Assembly: GCA_013115135.1 (NCBI GenBank)
Contig: JABANP010000787.1
Coordinates: forward strand, 1-17,362
Direction: 5' to 3'
Source of the DNA: Perkinsus olseni
Taxonomy: Eukaryota > Perkinsozoa > Perkinsida > Perkinsidae
Length of the DNA stretch: 17,362 bases
A model generated the notes under the pieces. The model was given only the letters and a program-made list of their open reading frames with translations. It searched no databases and was not told the origin of the DNA. The position numbers and the translations under genes are program-made. The stretch's first letter is position 1. Each line of letters starts with the position of its first letter. Positions 7,001 to 14,670 of this stretch are shown piece after piece.

Positions 7001-7611
7001 CGTATGCATCACTTTTAAATATCCTCGGCACTAGATTCGTCAGAAATCATCTAAAAAGATCGACGCCCCTATCATTTCCTAGTCGAGATCCCCGTTCCCA
7101 TCGGCTCATGATCCAAAGTGTACTGCAACCACTGCGACTTCACTGGCAGTCATCCTACTAACTACTTCCCCAGTAGTGCTCGTCGCACTACTTGCCGAAA
7201 GAGCCTCCCCAAAGGCGCCACCTTGAATATTGAATACCTGTTCCTTCCAGGGGGAGGGACAAACGCTACATCTTGGCCCGTCTCCTCGAGTGAGAAAGTT
7301 CCCTAAGGAATTCTAGTACCCTTGCGGTGAGATGCGAAGGACAAGGGATGGACCTCGTTGAGGTCACCTCAACTCTCTCTACAGTAACCCAGTAGAGGGC
7401 CCGAGTCCTGTAACTCTTCGACATGGACTTGTCGGCATCCCGAGCGGATGTGCACACTAATCAAATTCAGACTAGGCCCATCAAGAATAGTTCGCCGTGG
7501 TGGAAATTGATGACAAGAAGCTTCTCGTTGAAGAGCCCGGGTTATGAGTATACTATGGAAAGCTATCCTACTATATCGGCTTCATATGTGAGAGGGAAGT
7601 CTGCAAGCACC
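7001..7611. other. Stretch without a firm gene
   Basis: A plus-strand frame from ATG 7423 is open for 88 codons to 7689 and runs straight through the hairpin at 7612-7666. Another frame has a short protein-like run, VVEIDDKKLLVEEPGL, at about 7492-7540. Neither has a convincing start, partner exon or domain. Nothing else is seen. Confidence 0.35.
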
Positions 7612-7666
7612 AAAGGGCTGAAAACGTTCGGCTACAACAGTTGTAGCCGAACGTTTTCAGCCCTTT
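7612..7666. repeat. Hairpin with perfect 27-bp arms and a 1-base loop
   Basis: 7612-7638 is the exact reverse complement of 7640-7666, with a single A at 7639 between. The arm length is the same as in the palindrome at 6433-6486, but the sequence is unrelated. Confidence 0.95.
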
Positions 7667-7749
7667 TGTACAACTCGTACCAGTTGTAGTACAACTCCCA
7701 CCAGTGGCACTAGTGCTCAGGCAGTCAGGCCTGATTGCTCTCATATCAG

Positions 7750-7983
7750 ACGGTGGAGTCCGTGAAAATCAAAGTCGCGCTCATGAGTCACACGGGGTTC
7801 GCAGACTCCGTCGTGGGCGGGAGCTATGCCATATTCAGTTTGTTACTGCGCCGGGACTTGGAACAGTATCTATCCACAAAAGTCGGACCCCTTAGGGGAT
7901 GTACAGAGTGGATTAGCATGGCCCCGGCAAGGATCGCAAGAATCGACGAGTGTAAGAAGTTTCTAGCTTGGAATAAGTTGTGA
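7750..7983 (+). CDS. Candidate isolated exon, hypothetical
   Basis: After CTCTCATATCAG (an acceptor-like end, with CTGAT 15 bases upstream) the plus frame is open for 77 codons to a TGA at 7981-7983. The residues are balanced and protein-like, for example KVALMSHTGFADSVVGGSYA and later RRDLEQYLSTKVGPL. An in-frame TGA just upstream (7731-7733) means the frame needs an upstream exon or a non-ATG start. An internal ATG exists near 7783. I recognise no family. Confidence 0.35.
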   Translation, partial: TVESVKIKVALMSHTGFADSVVGGSYAIFSLLLRRDLEQYLSTKVGPLRGCTEWISMAPARIARIDECKKFLAWNKL

Positions 7984-8520
7984 TTCGCATGGCGGAGCTA
8001 AATGGTGGCCATCCTCCATGTCGTGGATGGTGGCGACGCCGACAAGCTCCTCGAGATGGGTGGACTGCTGTACCTAAAACAGTAAGCAAGGGAAAATTGT
8101 CGTGTCAAAGTGAAGGAATTTGAAGAAGGGGAGGGGTAAAGAGAGAAAGGAGAGAACATCAAGAGAGGGAAGCCTCGTGACAGGGCAAACAACACTGTCA
8201 AAGCTACTACACATCAGCAACACTTGTCCATCAACTATTGATTATAAAGTGTTCATGAGGGTTGTGTTACTTTTCCGCGGCATGTGTACAGAGTAAATGA
8301 AGAGATCTATTTATCGGGCTTGGCCTCAAGCTGATCGGTAGCTGCTCGGTCCGGATGTAAATGTATGTGTGAGATGATCAGGTATAATACTCTCAATCGG
8401 AGCTATATGTCATATAGTATATTACAACAACACTGACATCTACCAATCTCTACAGTGCTTACCCCCAGAGGAGCCCGTCGACGGATCACCAGTTGGGGCT
8501 CACAGGAAACGATGAATGCG
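7984..8520. other. Stretch without a recognisable feature
   Basis: I see only short overlapping frames. The part around 8090-8170 is purine-rich on the plus strand. No RNA gene or repeat is recognised. Confidence 0.4.
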
Positions 8521-8524
8521 TTCG

Positions 8525-8826
8525 TATGTCGGGATGTTCATGTTTCGTACACCAAATAGTCGTACATTTTCGACTCATGTCTCCAATACTCATACACTTC
8601 CTAATCGTACACGAAATACTCGTACACCGAATAGTCATACACAAAATACTCATACACGAGAGATTCGTACATATAAAACTCGTATACATGATGCTCGTAT
8701 ACGTAATACCCGTACATATAACACCCGTACATATAATACTCGTTCATATAGTAAGTCGTACACTTAAAGTTCGTACACGTGAATTTCATGCACTGACAAC
8801 TCGTACACGAGCACGACTCGTACACC
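8525..8826 (+). repeat. Array 3: 15-bp tandem unit, about 20 copies
   Basis: Units of the form ACTCGTACACNNAAT follow one another with a 15-base period and few length changes. The motif TCGTACAC is shared with arrays 1 and 2. Because 15 is a multiple of three, several frames stay open. The minus strand (8601-8828) would give a 5-residue repeat rich in tyrosine, valine and glutamate. That is more likely a by-product of the repeat than a protein. Confidence 0.88.
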
Positions 8827-8944
8827 ATGCTTGCTGAGTCGCATTTTTGGGCCGCGCGCTGGGTGCAATGACGGAGCGAAGGAAGTTATATTGTTTATAG
8901 GGAGCGAACTGTTCGCGCCACTCTGTGAGAAAATGTTTATTAGT

Positions 8945-9005
8945 GTGAGTGGTACGGTGGTTAAGGTAGCTGTCTTCCGATCGAGAGTCCGCTACGGTAG
9001 CGGAC
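8945..9005 (+). pseudogene. Weak tRNA-like sequence ending in a hairpin
   Basis: GGTGGTTAAGGTAGCTG resembles a D-loop, and CTTCCGATCGAGAGTCCG resembles the anticodon-to-variable region. No T-arm is found; the expected place is taken by the palindrome GTCCGCTAC G GTAGCGGAC (8987-9005). Low confidence. Confidence 0.2.
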
Positions 9006-9033
9006 CTATGCACTCACGGTGAGTGCATAGGTC
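8987..9033. repeat. Two abutting hairpins
   Basis: The first is 8987-8995 with 8997-9005 (9-bp arms, loop G). The second is 9003-9017 with 9019-9033 (15-bp arms, loop G). They share three bases, forming a back-to-back cruciform-prone structure. Confidence 0.9.
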
Positions 9034-9127
9034 GTGGTAGGGGCGATACGCCAATAGGCGTGTAATGCCCCGGTCAAAGGTCGTAAGGTTAGAACAGTTC
9101 AACAAAAGGAAGGCACTTAGCGAGTAG
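9034..9127. other. Short stretch, nothing recognised
   Basis: No frame, RNA or repeat stands out between the double hairpin and the MITE-like element. Confidence 0.4.
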
Positions 9128-9137
9128 AATGCGTGAC

Positions 9138-9403
9138 GGGTGAAGTACAAAATCCAAGGGAAAGGTACAAAATCCAAGGAAGCGCGTGCGACAGGGAGGC
9201 ACAAGCAATAGAAAAAAACCCTGAATTGCGGGTGAAGGCAGGAACGGGAAACCAGAAACCCCTCCCGAAACCCGACAGGGCAACCCGATCCCGGAACTGT
9301 TACCCAGGGCAACCAGAAACCCGAACTGTTGCCCAGGTAATGCAGACCCCTGAAAACGCTTCCTTGGATTTTGTACTTCTCCCTTGGATTTTGGGAATTA
9401 CCC
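9138..9403. mobile_element. MITE-like element, 266 bp, 47-bp TIRs, 10-bp TSD
   Basis: The terminal inverted repeats are 9138-9184 and 9357-9403 (about 40 of 47 positions identical). Both begin GGGT and contain two internal copies of CAAAATCCAAGG. The direct repeat AATGCGTGAC flanks it at 9128-9137 and 9404-9413. The interior is rich in AACCCGA/ACCAGAAACCC motifs and has no transposase. A 9-11 bp duplication with long TIRs is typical of Mutator-like elements, so a non-autonomous MULE derivative is the best guess. Confidence 0.8.
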
Positions 9404-9546
9404 AATGCGTGACGTACAGAAGGTGACGTGACACCAATTTCAATCACGCTACAGGGCGAGCCAAAGGTCATTCCATGGAGCAATTGTCTACGTCAGATCG
9501 AGGTAAGGAATGTCGAGCGATCCAAGAAAGCAAGAAAGCAAGTGAA

Positions 9547-9568
9547 CCTAAGGTCAATTCCTAAGGTC
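9547..9568. repeat. Direct repeat at the outer edge of the large inverted duplication
   Basis: CCTAAGGTC occurs at 9547-9555 and 9560-9568. The second copy overlaps the first base (9563) that has a mirror image at the window's right end. Confidence 0.7.
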
Positions 9569-9569
9569 T

Positions 9570-10293
9570 ACACTGGTACCCTCACAAACGCGGGATGAAA
9601 TTTTTGGGCGAGCGAGATTGTACCTGGAGAATTGCACAACATCCGCGAGAAAAAAGTACCAAATACATGGGAAGTTGTCAAGAATCCTCTTGAATATGGT
9701 GGACATTCCGTTGGAATTGTCGTAATCCGGAATTCGCTACGGAATTGTAACGCCATTTCATCAAGCTTTCTCCTTTCGCCTTTCATGGCCGTCGACGTCG
9801 AGCCTCTTGAACTTGGGGACCTAGGGAGCATATCCATCGACTTGGGGTCGGTGGCTAAGGTAATAACCGGGAGGAGGATGAAGCAATACTCATCTAGTCG
9901 GTCGACCCTTGTCTTACTGTGTGAAAATGTATACAATTACAAGTCTGCTCGGCGAGCCACAAAAACAAGTTTAATCTGATGTTGTTTTACGACTTCTTTA
10001 GCGGAGGGCGGGAAAATTTTCGGGCGCGTGAAGAACGGCCGGAGGCGATTGGTGACGGATTCAGGCCCTGCAACAGATCGCAGCCCACCAAAACGCAACG
10101 GCAGAGAAAGCTTCCGCTTCTTGGGAGGAGATTGGTAATAATGGCGAAGGGAGTTGGGGGCCTGTGGGAACGGGGGTCGGAGGCCAATCAATCCAGCGAT
10201 AACACGCTCGATTTGGAGTGGGCAATTTTTGATTCGTCATTACCTGTTTGAAGTGAGGCTACTATAATAATTGCGACTAGTTGCAATAGAGTA
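9570..10293. other. Outer part of left arm: unassigned open frames
   Basis: Frames of 115-122 codons overlap on both strands (9632-9979 plus, 9568-9936 minus) and are partly conserved in the right arm. A 3-base and a 1-base difference near 9795-9835 break the frames in the right copy. The differences there do not favour either strand, so I do not call a gene. The mirror is about 16640-17362. Confidence 0.4.
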
Positions 10294-10329
10294 GTGGCAG
10301 GAATAGAACCGGGCTCGTTGGGGTGTGAG
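10294..10329 (-). pseudogene. tRNA-like fragment at the start of block 1 (antisense)
   Basis: Read on the minus strand, CCCGGTTCTATTCC resembles a B-box and T-arm, preceded by CTCACACCCCAACGAG. The neighbouring minus-strand TAGCTCAGCAGGATA (10340-10354, inside block 1) matches a tRNA A-box/D-arm. Stems do not close properly. The mirror copy is 16581-16616. Confidence 0.35.
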
Positions 10330-10481
10330 GAGGAACGTTTATCCTGCTGAGCTAGCGGTTCTCTCAGAGAAAATTCGGGCCCAGTTTGAGGAGAATAGTG
10401 GAGTGACAGCGAAGTTGACTGCGCAGGTGGCAGAGATGATGGAAAAGTCCGATGCCATGGGTAGGCTTGGGGCTATTGGCG
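10330..10481 (+). CDS. Block 1 (left): coiled-coil exon-like segment
   Basis: The plus frame reads through LSEKIRAQFEEN and AKLTAQVAEMMEKSDAMG, an amphipathic helix with heptad spacing, and stays open to a TGA at 10534. A donor-like GTAGCTCG at 10486 would end it there. Compared with the right arm I count about three synonymous and four amino-acid-changing differences. The right copy has one extra G in the GAGGAG region that shifts the frame. The protein is unrecognised and probably part of a longer coiled-coil product. Confidence 0.4.
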
Positions 10482-10494
10482 GGGTAGCTCGAAA

Positions 10495-10535
10495 ATTCCG
10501 GTGGTACGATTTGAACTGGAGATCTTCCGCGTGAG
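10495..10535 (-). pseudogene. tRNA 3'-half-like fragment before block 2 (antisense)
   Basis: On the minus strand it reads CTCACGCGGAAGATC then CTCCAGTTCAAATC, resembling the stretch from the anticodon loop through the T-loop. It ends exactly at the AG proposed as the acceptor of block 2. Its reverse complement resembles the sense fragment at 11152 (18 of 24 positions over GCGGAAG...GTTCAA). The mirror copy is 16356-16396. Confidence 0.4.
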
Positions 10536-10640
10536 AGTCGAACGTGATGACGACTGGGCTGATACGGATGTCATTTCAGCGGAGAGACTGCGCGAGTTGG
10601 AAGGGAGGGACTTTGGAGGACTCCAGGGGAAAATTGACGG
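10536..10640 (+). CDS. Block 2 (left): acidic helical exon-like segment
   Basis: The frame DDDWADTDVISAERLRELEG with a following GLQGKIDG runs from after GCGTGAG to a donor-like GTAGTACG at 10641. Within the core the two arms differ at only two positions, and both are synonymous in this frame (valine, glycine). No other frame explains that. The family is unrecognised. Confidence 0.45.
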
Positions 10641-10827
10641 GTAGTACGCTGGGGTTAGAGCGACGAATAATGCTAATAATGCATTTCACGCTTCCCTTTC
10701 CGGACGATTCAATGGCAAAGCTGAGTGGTAACGCGCCTCGGATGGAAGTGCTCGGAGGGGCTTTTAGGGTTAACCGTTCCCTCACTTGAACTACTCTCAC
10801 AGTTGCGATAGTAATTAGGTAGTCGTC

Positions 10828-11151
10828 ATGAATGCTGAGTGGGTGATGGAAAGTGACTGGAATAGTAGTGGCGAAGCTAATGTTGACATATCTTGTTTTG
10901 CGGACCTACTCGCTTTGATCTCTAGGCGAGTTGTCACGCGACAGTTTGATTCTTTCGCGGGGTGGGCAGAAGGGGTGGATGTCTTCGGTTCACTCAGTCA
11001 TGATGAGGTTATACGAGATTTGAGAGAGAAGGTTGCTGGTGTGGATCCTCCCTTGGCGAAGTTGGAGCTGCAGCAGTCGGAGCTGTTGAGCAAGTTTGCT
11101 GTGTTGGAGAATAAAGTCAGCGAAAGTGGTGACGCGGTTAGAACGGTGAAG
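10828..11151 (+). CDS. Block 3 (left): longest coding block of the arm
   Basis: The block has 108 codons from ATG 10828 to AAG, followed by GTAATGCG (donor-like). The right-arm copy has exactly the same length (324 nt) with no indel. About six differences are synonymous and five codons change residue, fewer replacements than chance would give. The first half is mixed (ISCFADLLALISRR). The second half is coiled-coil (VIRDLREKVAGVDPPLAKLE, then QQSELLSKFAVLENKVSES). It probably encodes an internal or N-terminal segment of an oligomeric or structural protein. No domain is recognised. Confidence 0.55.
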
Positions 11152-11190
11152 GTAATGCGGAAGGACTCGGGTTCAATTCCGGGCTTGGTG
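11152..11190 (+). pseudogene. tRNA 3'-half-like fragment directly after block 3 (sense)
   Basis: GTAATGCGGAAGGAC is followed by TCGGGTTCAATTCCGGG. Counting back from the T-loop, the GT falls on tRNA position 34, so the fragment starts at an anticodon (GTA). The T-stem pairs except for one position. No matching 5' half lies upstream. The right arm keeps the first ~25 bases and then diverges. Confidence 0.4.
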
Positions 11191-11254
11191 GTTTCTTATG
11201 GCGGCTACCACAACCGTCTCACCAATCGATCCCACTTCTGTGATGGCTTTCACT

Positions 11255-11735
11255 TCTCTCCGTGTAACCCCTCTCATTTCAACTCATCTCGATCGGGCCT
11301 TTGGTGACTTGAGGCCGATGAGAAAACCCGATCTCTATGAGAGGCGTGGGTGGCGTCTTTTGATAGGTTCTTGCTGAATTGGTAGGGGATTAAAAGCCTT
11401 CCCTGATTATCATTAACATAGTCGGTGGACTTTCGGATGCTCCATAGATACATCCGTGACATGTTCAAACAATATAGCGCTATTAGGAGAGTCCGTACGC
11501 GAAATTTCAGGTCCATACGAGCTCTAGATAAGAAGTTGTGCCGTTGACACGAAACTATCTCTTTTGATTGCGCGTACTGTATGACTACCCGTATTAGCTT
11601 ATCTAATATTTTACTATGCATTAGATATTAATGAACTTAATATGGTAATAGAATACCGTAAAAAATTATCTTTGATAGTATTTTTTTGTGAGGGTATACC
11701 GTATTTCACTGTTCCGCTGGGAGGCGCTCATTCAG
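11255..11735. other. Intervening sequence between blocks 3 and 4, with arm-specific insertion
   Basis: It is poorly conserved between arms. About 165 AT-rich bases (11465-11640) are absent from the right arm. A minus-strand frame of 115 codons (11274-11621) crosses that insertion and has no support. It is consistent with an intron or spacer. Confidence 0.4.
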
Positions 11736-11861
11736 GCAAGTTGGGAGAGCACGATGAAGCCATCGGTTGATGAGCTGAACGGTAAAGTGAAGGAGTTAGC
11801 ATCTACAGTTAGTGGTGTGGTGGAAGATGTTCAGCACGTTAGGAAGGATATCAATCAGAAG
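11736..11861 (+). CDS. Block 4 (left): coiled-coil exon
   Basis: The block is 42 codons between CATTCAG and GTGATCCG, phase 0 at both ends. The product is a clean amphipathic helix (DELNGKVKELASTVSGVV, then EDVQHVRKDINQ). Six single-base differences from the right arm fall inside it: five synonymous (I, A, P, N, R) and one replacing Q by E. The left copy has one extra AAG codon at its end. This is the strongest evidence in the palindrome for a constrained protein. The start also resembles a tRNA D-arm (AGTTGGGAGAGCA), probably by chance given the coding signal. Confidence 0.6.
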
Positions 11862-11901
11862 GTGATCCGGGAGGTCCCGGGTTCGATCCCCAGCGGCGGC
11901 A
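11862..11901 (+). pseudogene. tRNA 3'-half-like fragment directly after block 4 (sense)
   Basis: This is the best preserved of the set: GTGATCCGGGAGGTC, then CCGGGTTCGATCCCC and AGCGGCGGCA, followed at once by TTTTT, a polymerase III-type terminator. The GT again falls at tRNA position 34 (anticodon GTG). The right copy (15216-15255) is nearly identical. I find no full 5' half upstream. It could be a decayed tRNA, a SINE piece, or part of the intron. Confidence 0.5.
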
Positions 11902-12036
11902 TTTTTGGGGATATGAAGGTGAAGCGTGACCTCGGATGGTACTGATGCGATCTCATTTTTTTGTAATATTTTGGACTATGTTTTGGGAATAGCATTTCTG
12001 AGGGCTATCTTGAGGTCATGCGTGCTTATTGTGCAG

Positions 12037-12140
12037 TACGGAGATTCCCTCTGGTCGGAGATTCGGAATGCCGTGGAACGAGTAAATAAAAAGGAGTTTA
12101 AGGAAGTGGAGCAAAGGATTGAATTGAATAGCGCAAAATG
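12037..12140 (+). CDS. Block 5 (left): charged coiled-coil exon
   Basis: After TTATTGTGCAG the frame gives GDSLWSEIRNAVERVNKKEF then KEVEQRIELNSAK, a strongly helical charged segment, ending at GTGAGCCT. The right copy has two extra A in one A-run and one in another (net +3), which shifts its frame in between. The family is unrecognised. Confidence 0.5.
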
Positions 12141-12176
12141 GTGAGCCTTCGGTTCGAACCCGGGTTCTCCGGAATA
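12141..12176 (+). pseudogene. tRNA T-arm-like fragment directly after block 5 (sense)
   Basis: GTGAGCCTTCGGTTCGAACC is followed by CGGGTTCTCCGG. The T-stem pairs over five positions (with G-T pairs), and a B-box is present. It is shorter than the others on its 5' side. The right copy is 14937-14972. Confidence 0.4.
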
Positions 12177-12239
12177 TTGACCTTAGGCATGAGAGGTCGA
12201 AGCAGTTGCTGACCTACACCAGAGATCATATTCTAACTG

Positions 12240-12279
12240 CAGGTGCCGGGGATCGATCTCGGGACCTTTCGATTACGAG
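12240..12279 (-). pseudogene. tRNA 3'-half-like fragment before block 6 (antisense)
   Basis: On the minus strand it reads CTCGTAATCGAAAGGTC, a canonical loop CTCGTAA with anticodon CGT, then CCGAGATCGATCCCCGG. The beginning matches the tRNA-like relic at 6682-6697 (CTCGTAATC). Its last base is the proposed acceptor of block 6. The mirror copy is 14833-14872. Confidence 0.45.
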
Positions 12280-12442
12280 CCGCCTCTTTGTAGTTGCTTG
12301 CGAGTTCCATCAGCGTCGTCTGCAGCATCACGTCTTTTCTCTCTGGTTTCAAACCCAGTGGGAGGCGATGCGCAGAAGGGCAGCTATGAGGAAGTTGGGA
12401 AAGGTGTGGTATAGGAAAATGTCGCGCGCCACGAAATTATAA
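12280..12442 (+). CDS. Block 6 (left): basic helical exon, Trp/Arg-rich
   Basis: The frame is open to a TAA at 12440-12442 and contains HHVFSLWFQTQWEAMRRRAA followed by MRKLGKVWYRKM. Against the right arm about six differences are synonymous (R, V, T, R, G, L) and two are conservative (R/G, K/R). One missing base shifts the right copy upstream of W. Regularly spaced F/L..W and R/K recall centrin-binding (Sfi1-type) repeats, but one and a half repeats are too few to assert it. Confidence 0.5.
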
Positions 12443-12489
12443 GGCGTTTCTGCTGTAGATTTTTCATGATCATCAGCGAGCTGCTTTGT

Positions 12490-12570
12490 CGCGATGGCGA
12501 CGGAAGGCGGAGTTTGAGGGGTTACGGGAGGGAATGGAATCCGAGGTAGTTGCTTGCATGATATATAGAG
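12490..12570 (+). CDS. Block 7 (left): short basic/acidic helix
   Basis: The frame reads SRWRRKAEFEGLREGMESEV and is identical in the right arm over about 90 bases. Borders are unclear; CATGATCATCAG at 12466-12477 could be the acceptor. The mirror is about 14540-14625. Confidence 0.35.
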
Positions 12571-12679
12571 GTCGAAGCGCGTCAGTCACGGGCGTGAAAG
12601 ATATGCATTATCTTTCTCTTTGCCATTGGTTCTGGCCGCATCCGAATGATTCGGAAAACCGTTTACATGAACGACAGCA

Positions 12680-12775
12680 GTTGTGAGCTAGTATTCGGAG
12701 AGCTGATGTGATGTGGAATAGGAGAATTCGATACTTAGAAAGTATTAAGGTCTCGAGTCGACCCAAAGATACTTA
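12680..12775 (+). pseudogene. Block 8 plus weak T-arm-like sequence
   Basis: The frame IRRADVMWNRRIRYLESIK is followed by GTCTCGAGTCGACCC, a T-arm-like sequence starting at a GT (12751). There is one I/V difference between arms. It is short and uncertain as an exon. Confidence 0.25.
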
Positions 12776-13081
12776 CTAGGCCCCATTGTTGCAACTGATG
12801 CGGGGACGCTGAGACGGTGTAAACCGCTGAGGTGGTGGAAGCTACCAGTCTGCATTTTCCTAATTGGAATCTTAGTTATAAGCGAACGTGATCCGAGGGA
12901 AATCGTCATGCGCCAGGGTCGACCTTGGATACGCTTTGCGTGGATGAAATTAGCGAGTATGTGTTGAGTAGAGGTGTGTGTTTCTGCGATCGAATTTTCT
13001 GTCTTACCATGATTGGAGGGGAAGTATCTTTATAGCCTGTATGTTGCCAGCATGACTCGGCCTCGGTGTTAGGTTAGCGGA

Positions 13082-13196
13082 GCGAAGCAGGAAGTTGAAA
13101 ATTTGATTAATAAGGACATAGCAATTTTGAGGGAGTCAACGGCGGAAGAGATGAAAATGAAAATTGGGCCAGAAGAGCTTGAACGGAGGACTAATG
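13082..13196 (+). CDS. Block 9 (left): coiled-coil exon-like segment
   Basis: The frame AKQEVENLINKDIAILREST continues with AEEMKMKIGPEELERR and ends at donor-like GTAATAGTC. It has the same helical, charged character as blocks 1-5. The right copy has about six extra bases, all within A or T runs, breaking the frame there. Confidence 0.45.
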
Positions 13197-13199
13197 GTA

Positions 13200-13552
13200 A
13201 TAGTCGTGAGAGTGTTATATATAGAGTATCCAAATCGATCAACCGTTTCGCATGTATTTGTATATTTTATTGCTCTCCGGGCAGCTTATTGTATCTAAAG
13301 ATTGGCAGGAGCGAGTGCTTTGTTGATCGAGCGGTCTTAGATGGGATGTTAGTGACTGGTACACGCGCGTTGAGGAATAGCAAGATTGCAAGTTTTGCTG
13401 ATTGAGTGAAGGTCGGGCTTTGCCTGGAGCAAGTTCAAGCAAGCGTAGTAAGCATCGTTTGTGCGCGAGCTGATCTCGCGCCCCGTAATCGACCAAAGTG
13501 GTAGCAACGATATGTTGCGTTCGTGGTTAATGAGCGGAACCCGGCGTGAAGG
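13200..13552. other. Central part of the left arm
   Basis: No exon-like block is convincing. The sequence leads into the centre of symmetry: 13501-13540 mirrors 13565-13606, and the ~24 bases between still pair in part around GAAG/CTTC. Confidence 0.6.
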
Positions 13553-13908
13553 TCTTCAGGGCCAGTTCCGCTCACTTAACCACAGAACGCAACATATCGT
13601 TGCTACCGCTTTAGTCGATCGGGGGCGCGCGAATAGCTCGCGCACAAACGATGCTTGCTGCTACGCTTGTTGAACTTGCTCCAGGCAAAGGCCCGGACCT
13701 TCACTCAACAAAACTTGCAATCTTGCTATTCCTCAACGCGCGTGTACCCGTCACTAACATCCCATCTAAGACCGCTCGATCAGCAAAGCCTCGCTCCTGC
13801 CAATCTTTTGATACAATAAGCTGCCCGGAGAGCAATAAAATATACAAATACATGCGAAACGGTTGATCGATTTGGATACTCTATATATAACACTCTCACG
13901 ACTATTAC

Positions 13909-14029
13909 CATTAGTCCTCCGTTCAAGCTCTTCTGGCCCAATTTTTTTCATTTTTCATCTCTTTTCGCCGTTGACTCCCTCAAAAATTGCTATGTCCTTA
14001 TTAATCAAATCTTCAACTTCCTGCTTCGC
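13909..14029 (-). pseudogene. Block 9 (right copy), frame broken
   Basis: Mirror of 13082-13196. Extra bases in CAATTTTTG, GCGAAAAGAG, GAAAAATG and GAAAAAAATT interrupt the helix frame. These could be homopolymer errors rather than real mutations. Confidence 0.45.
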
Positions 14030-14670
14030 TCCGCTAACCTAACGCCCAAAGCAAGGTCATGCTGGCAACATACACGCTATAAAGATACTCCCCTCAATCA
14101 TGGTAAGACAGAAAATTCGATCACAGAAACACACACCTCTACTCAACACATACTCGCAAATTTCATCGACGCAAAGCGTATCCAAGGTCGACCCTGGCGC
14201 ATGACGGGTTCACTCGGATCACGTTCACTTATAACTAAGATTCCAATTAGGAAAATGCAGACTGGTAGCTTCCACCACCTCAGCGGTTTTACACCGTCTC
14301 AGCGTCCCCGCATTAGTTGCAACAATGGGGTCTAGTAAGTATCTTTGGGTCGACTCGAGACCTTAATACTTTCTAAGTATCGAACTCTCCTATTCCACAT
14401 CACATCAGCTCTCCGAATACTAGCTCACAGCTGCTGTCGTTCATGTAAACGGTTCTCCGAATCATTCGGATGCGGCCAGAACCAATGGCAAAGAGAAAGA
14501 TAATGCATATCTTCCACGCCCGTGACTGACGCGCTTCAACCTCTATATATCATGCAAGCAACTACCTCGGATTCCATTCCCTCCCGTAACCCCTCAAACT
14601 CCGCCTTCCGTCGCCATCGCGACAAAGCAGCTCGCTGATGATCATGAAAAAAATCTACAGCAGAAACGCC

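Larger units (their letters stand above)
9563..13552 (+). repeat. Left arm of a ~7.8-kb inverted duplication
   Basis: Base 9563 mirrors base 17362, and the arms meet at 13552/13553 with no real loop. Mirrored landmarks include ATG 10828/16068, the tRNA-like pieces 11862/15255 and 12141/14972, and the hairpin-like centre. Divergence is moderate by eye, with many substitutions and small indels. Two large differences stand out: about 80 bases near 11175-11255 and about 165 bases near 11465-11640 are present only in this arm. The arm carries exon-like blocks read toward the centre. Confidence 0.95.

Noticed and set aside
6165..8826. The three 15-16 bp arrays as a CRISPR array
   Set aside because: Units are short, diverged and contiguous, with no constant repeat plus unique spacers, and no cas-like genes are present.
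8601..8828. Tyrosine-rich 5-residue repeat protein on the minus strand
   Set aside because: The 15-bp tandem DNA repeat keeps frames open on both strands; there is no start context, and related arrays 1 and 2 are not in frame.
11274..11621. 115-codon minus-strand open frame
   Set aside because: It spans the segment present only in the left arm and runs against the conserved blocks; there is no motif.
11728..11760. AGTTGGGAGAGCA at the start of block 4 as the 5' half of the tRNA whose 3' half follows block 4
   Set aside because: The D-stem 5' strand does not pair, the acceptor fits poorly, and the differences between arms in this stretch are synonymous codon changes, so coding explains it better.
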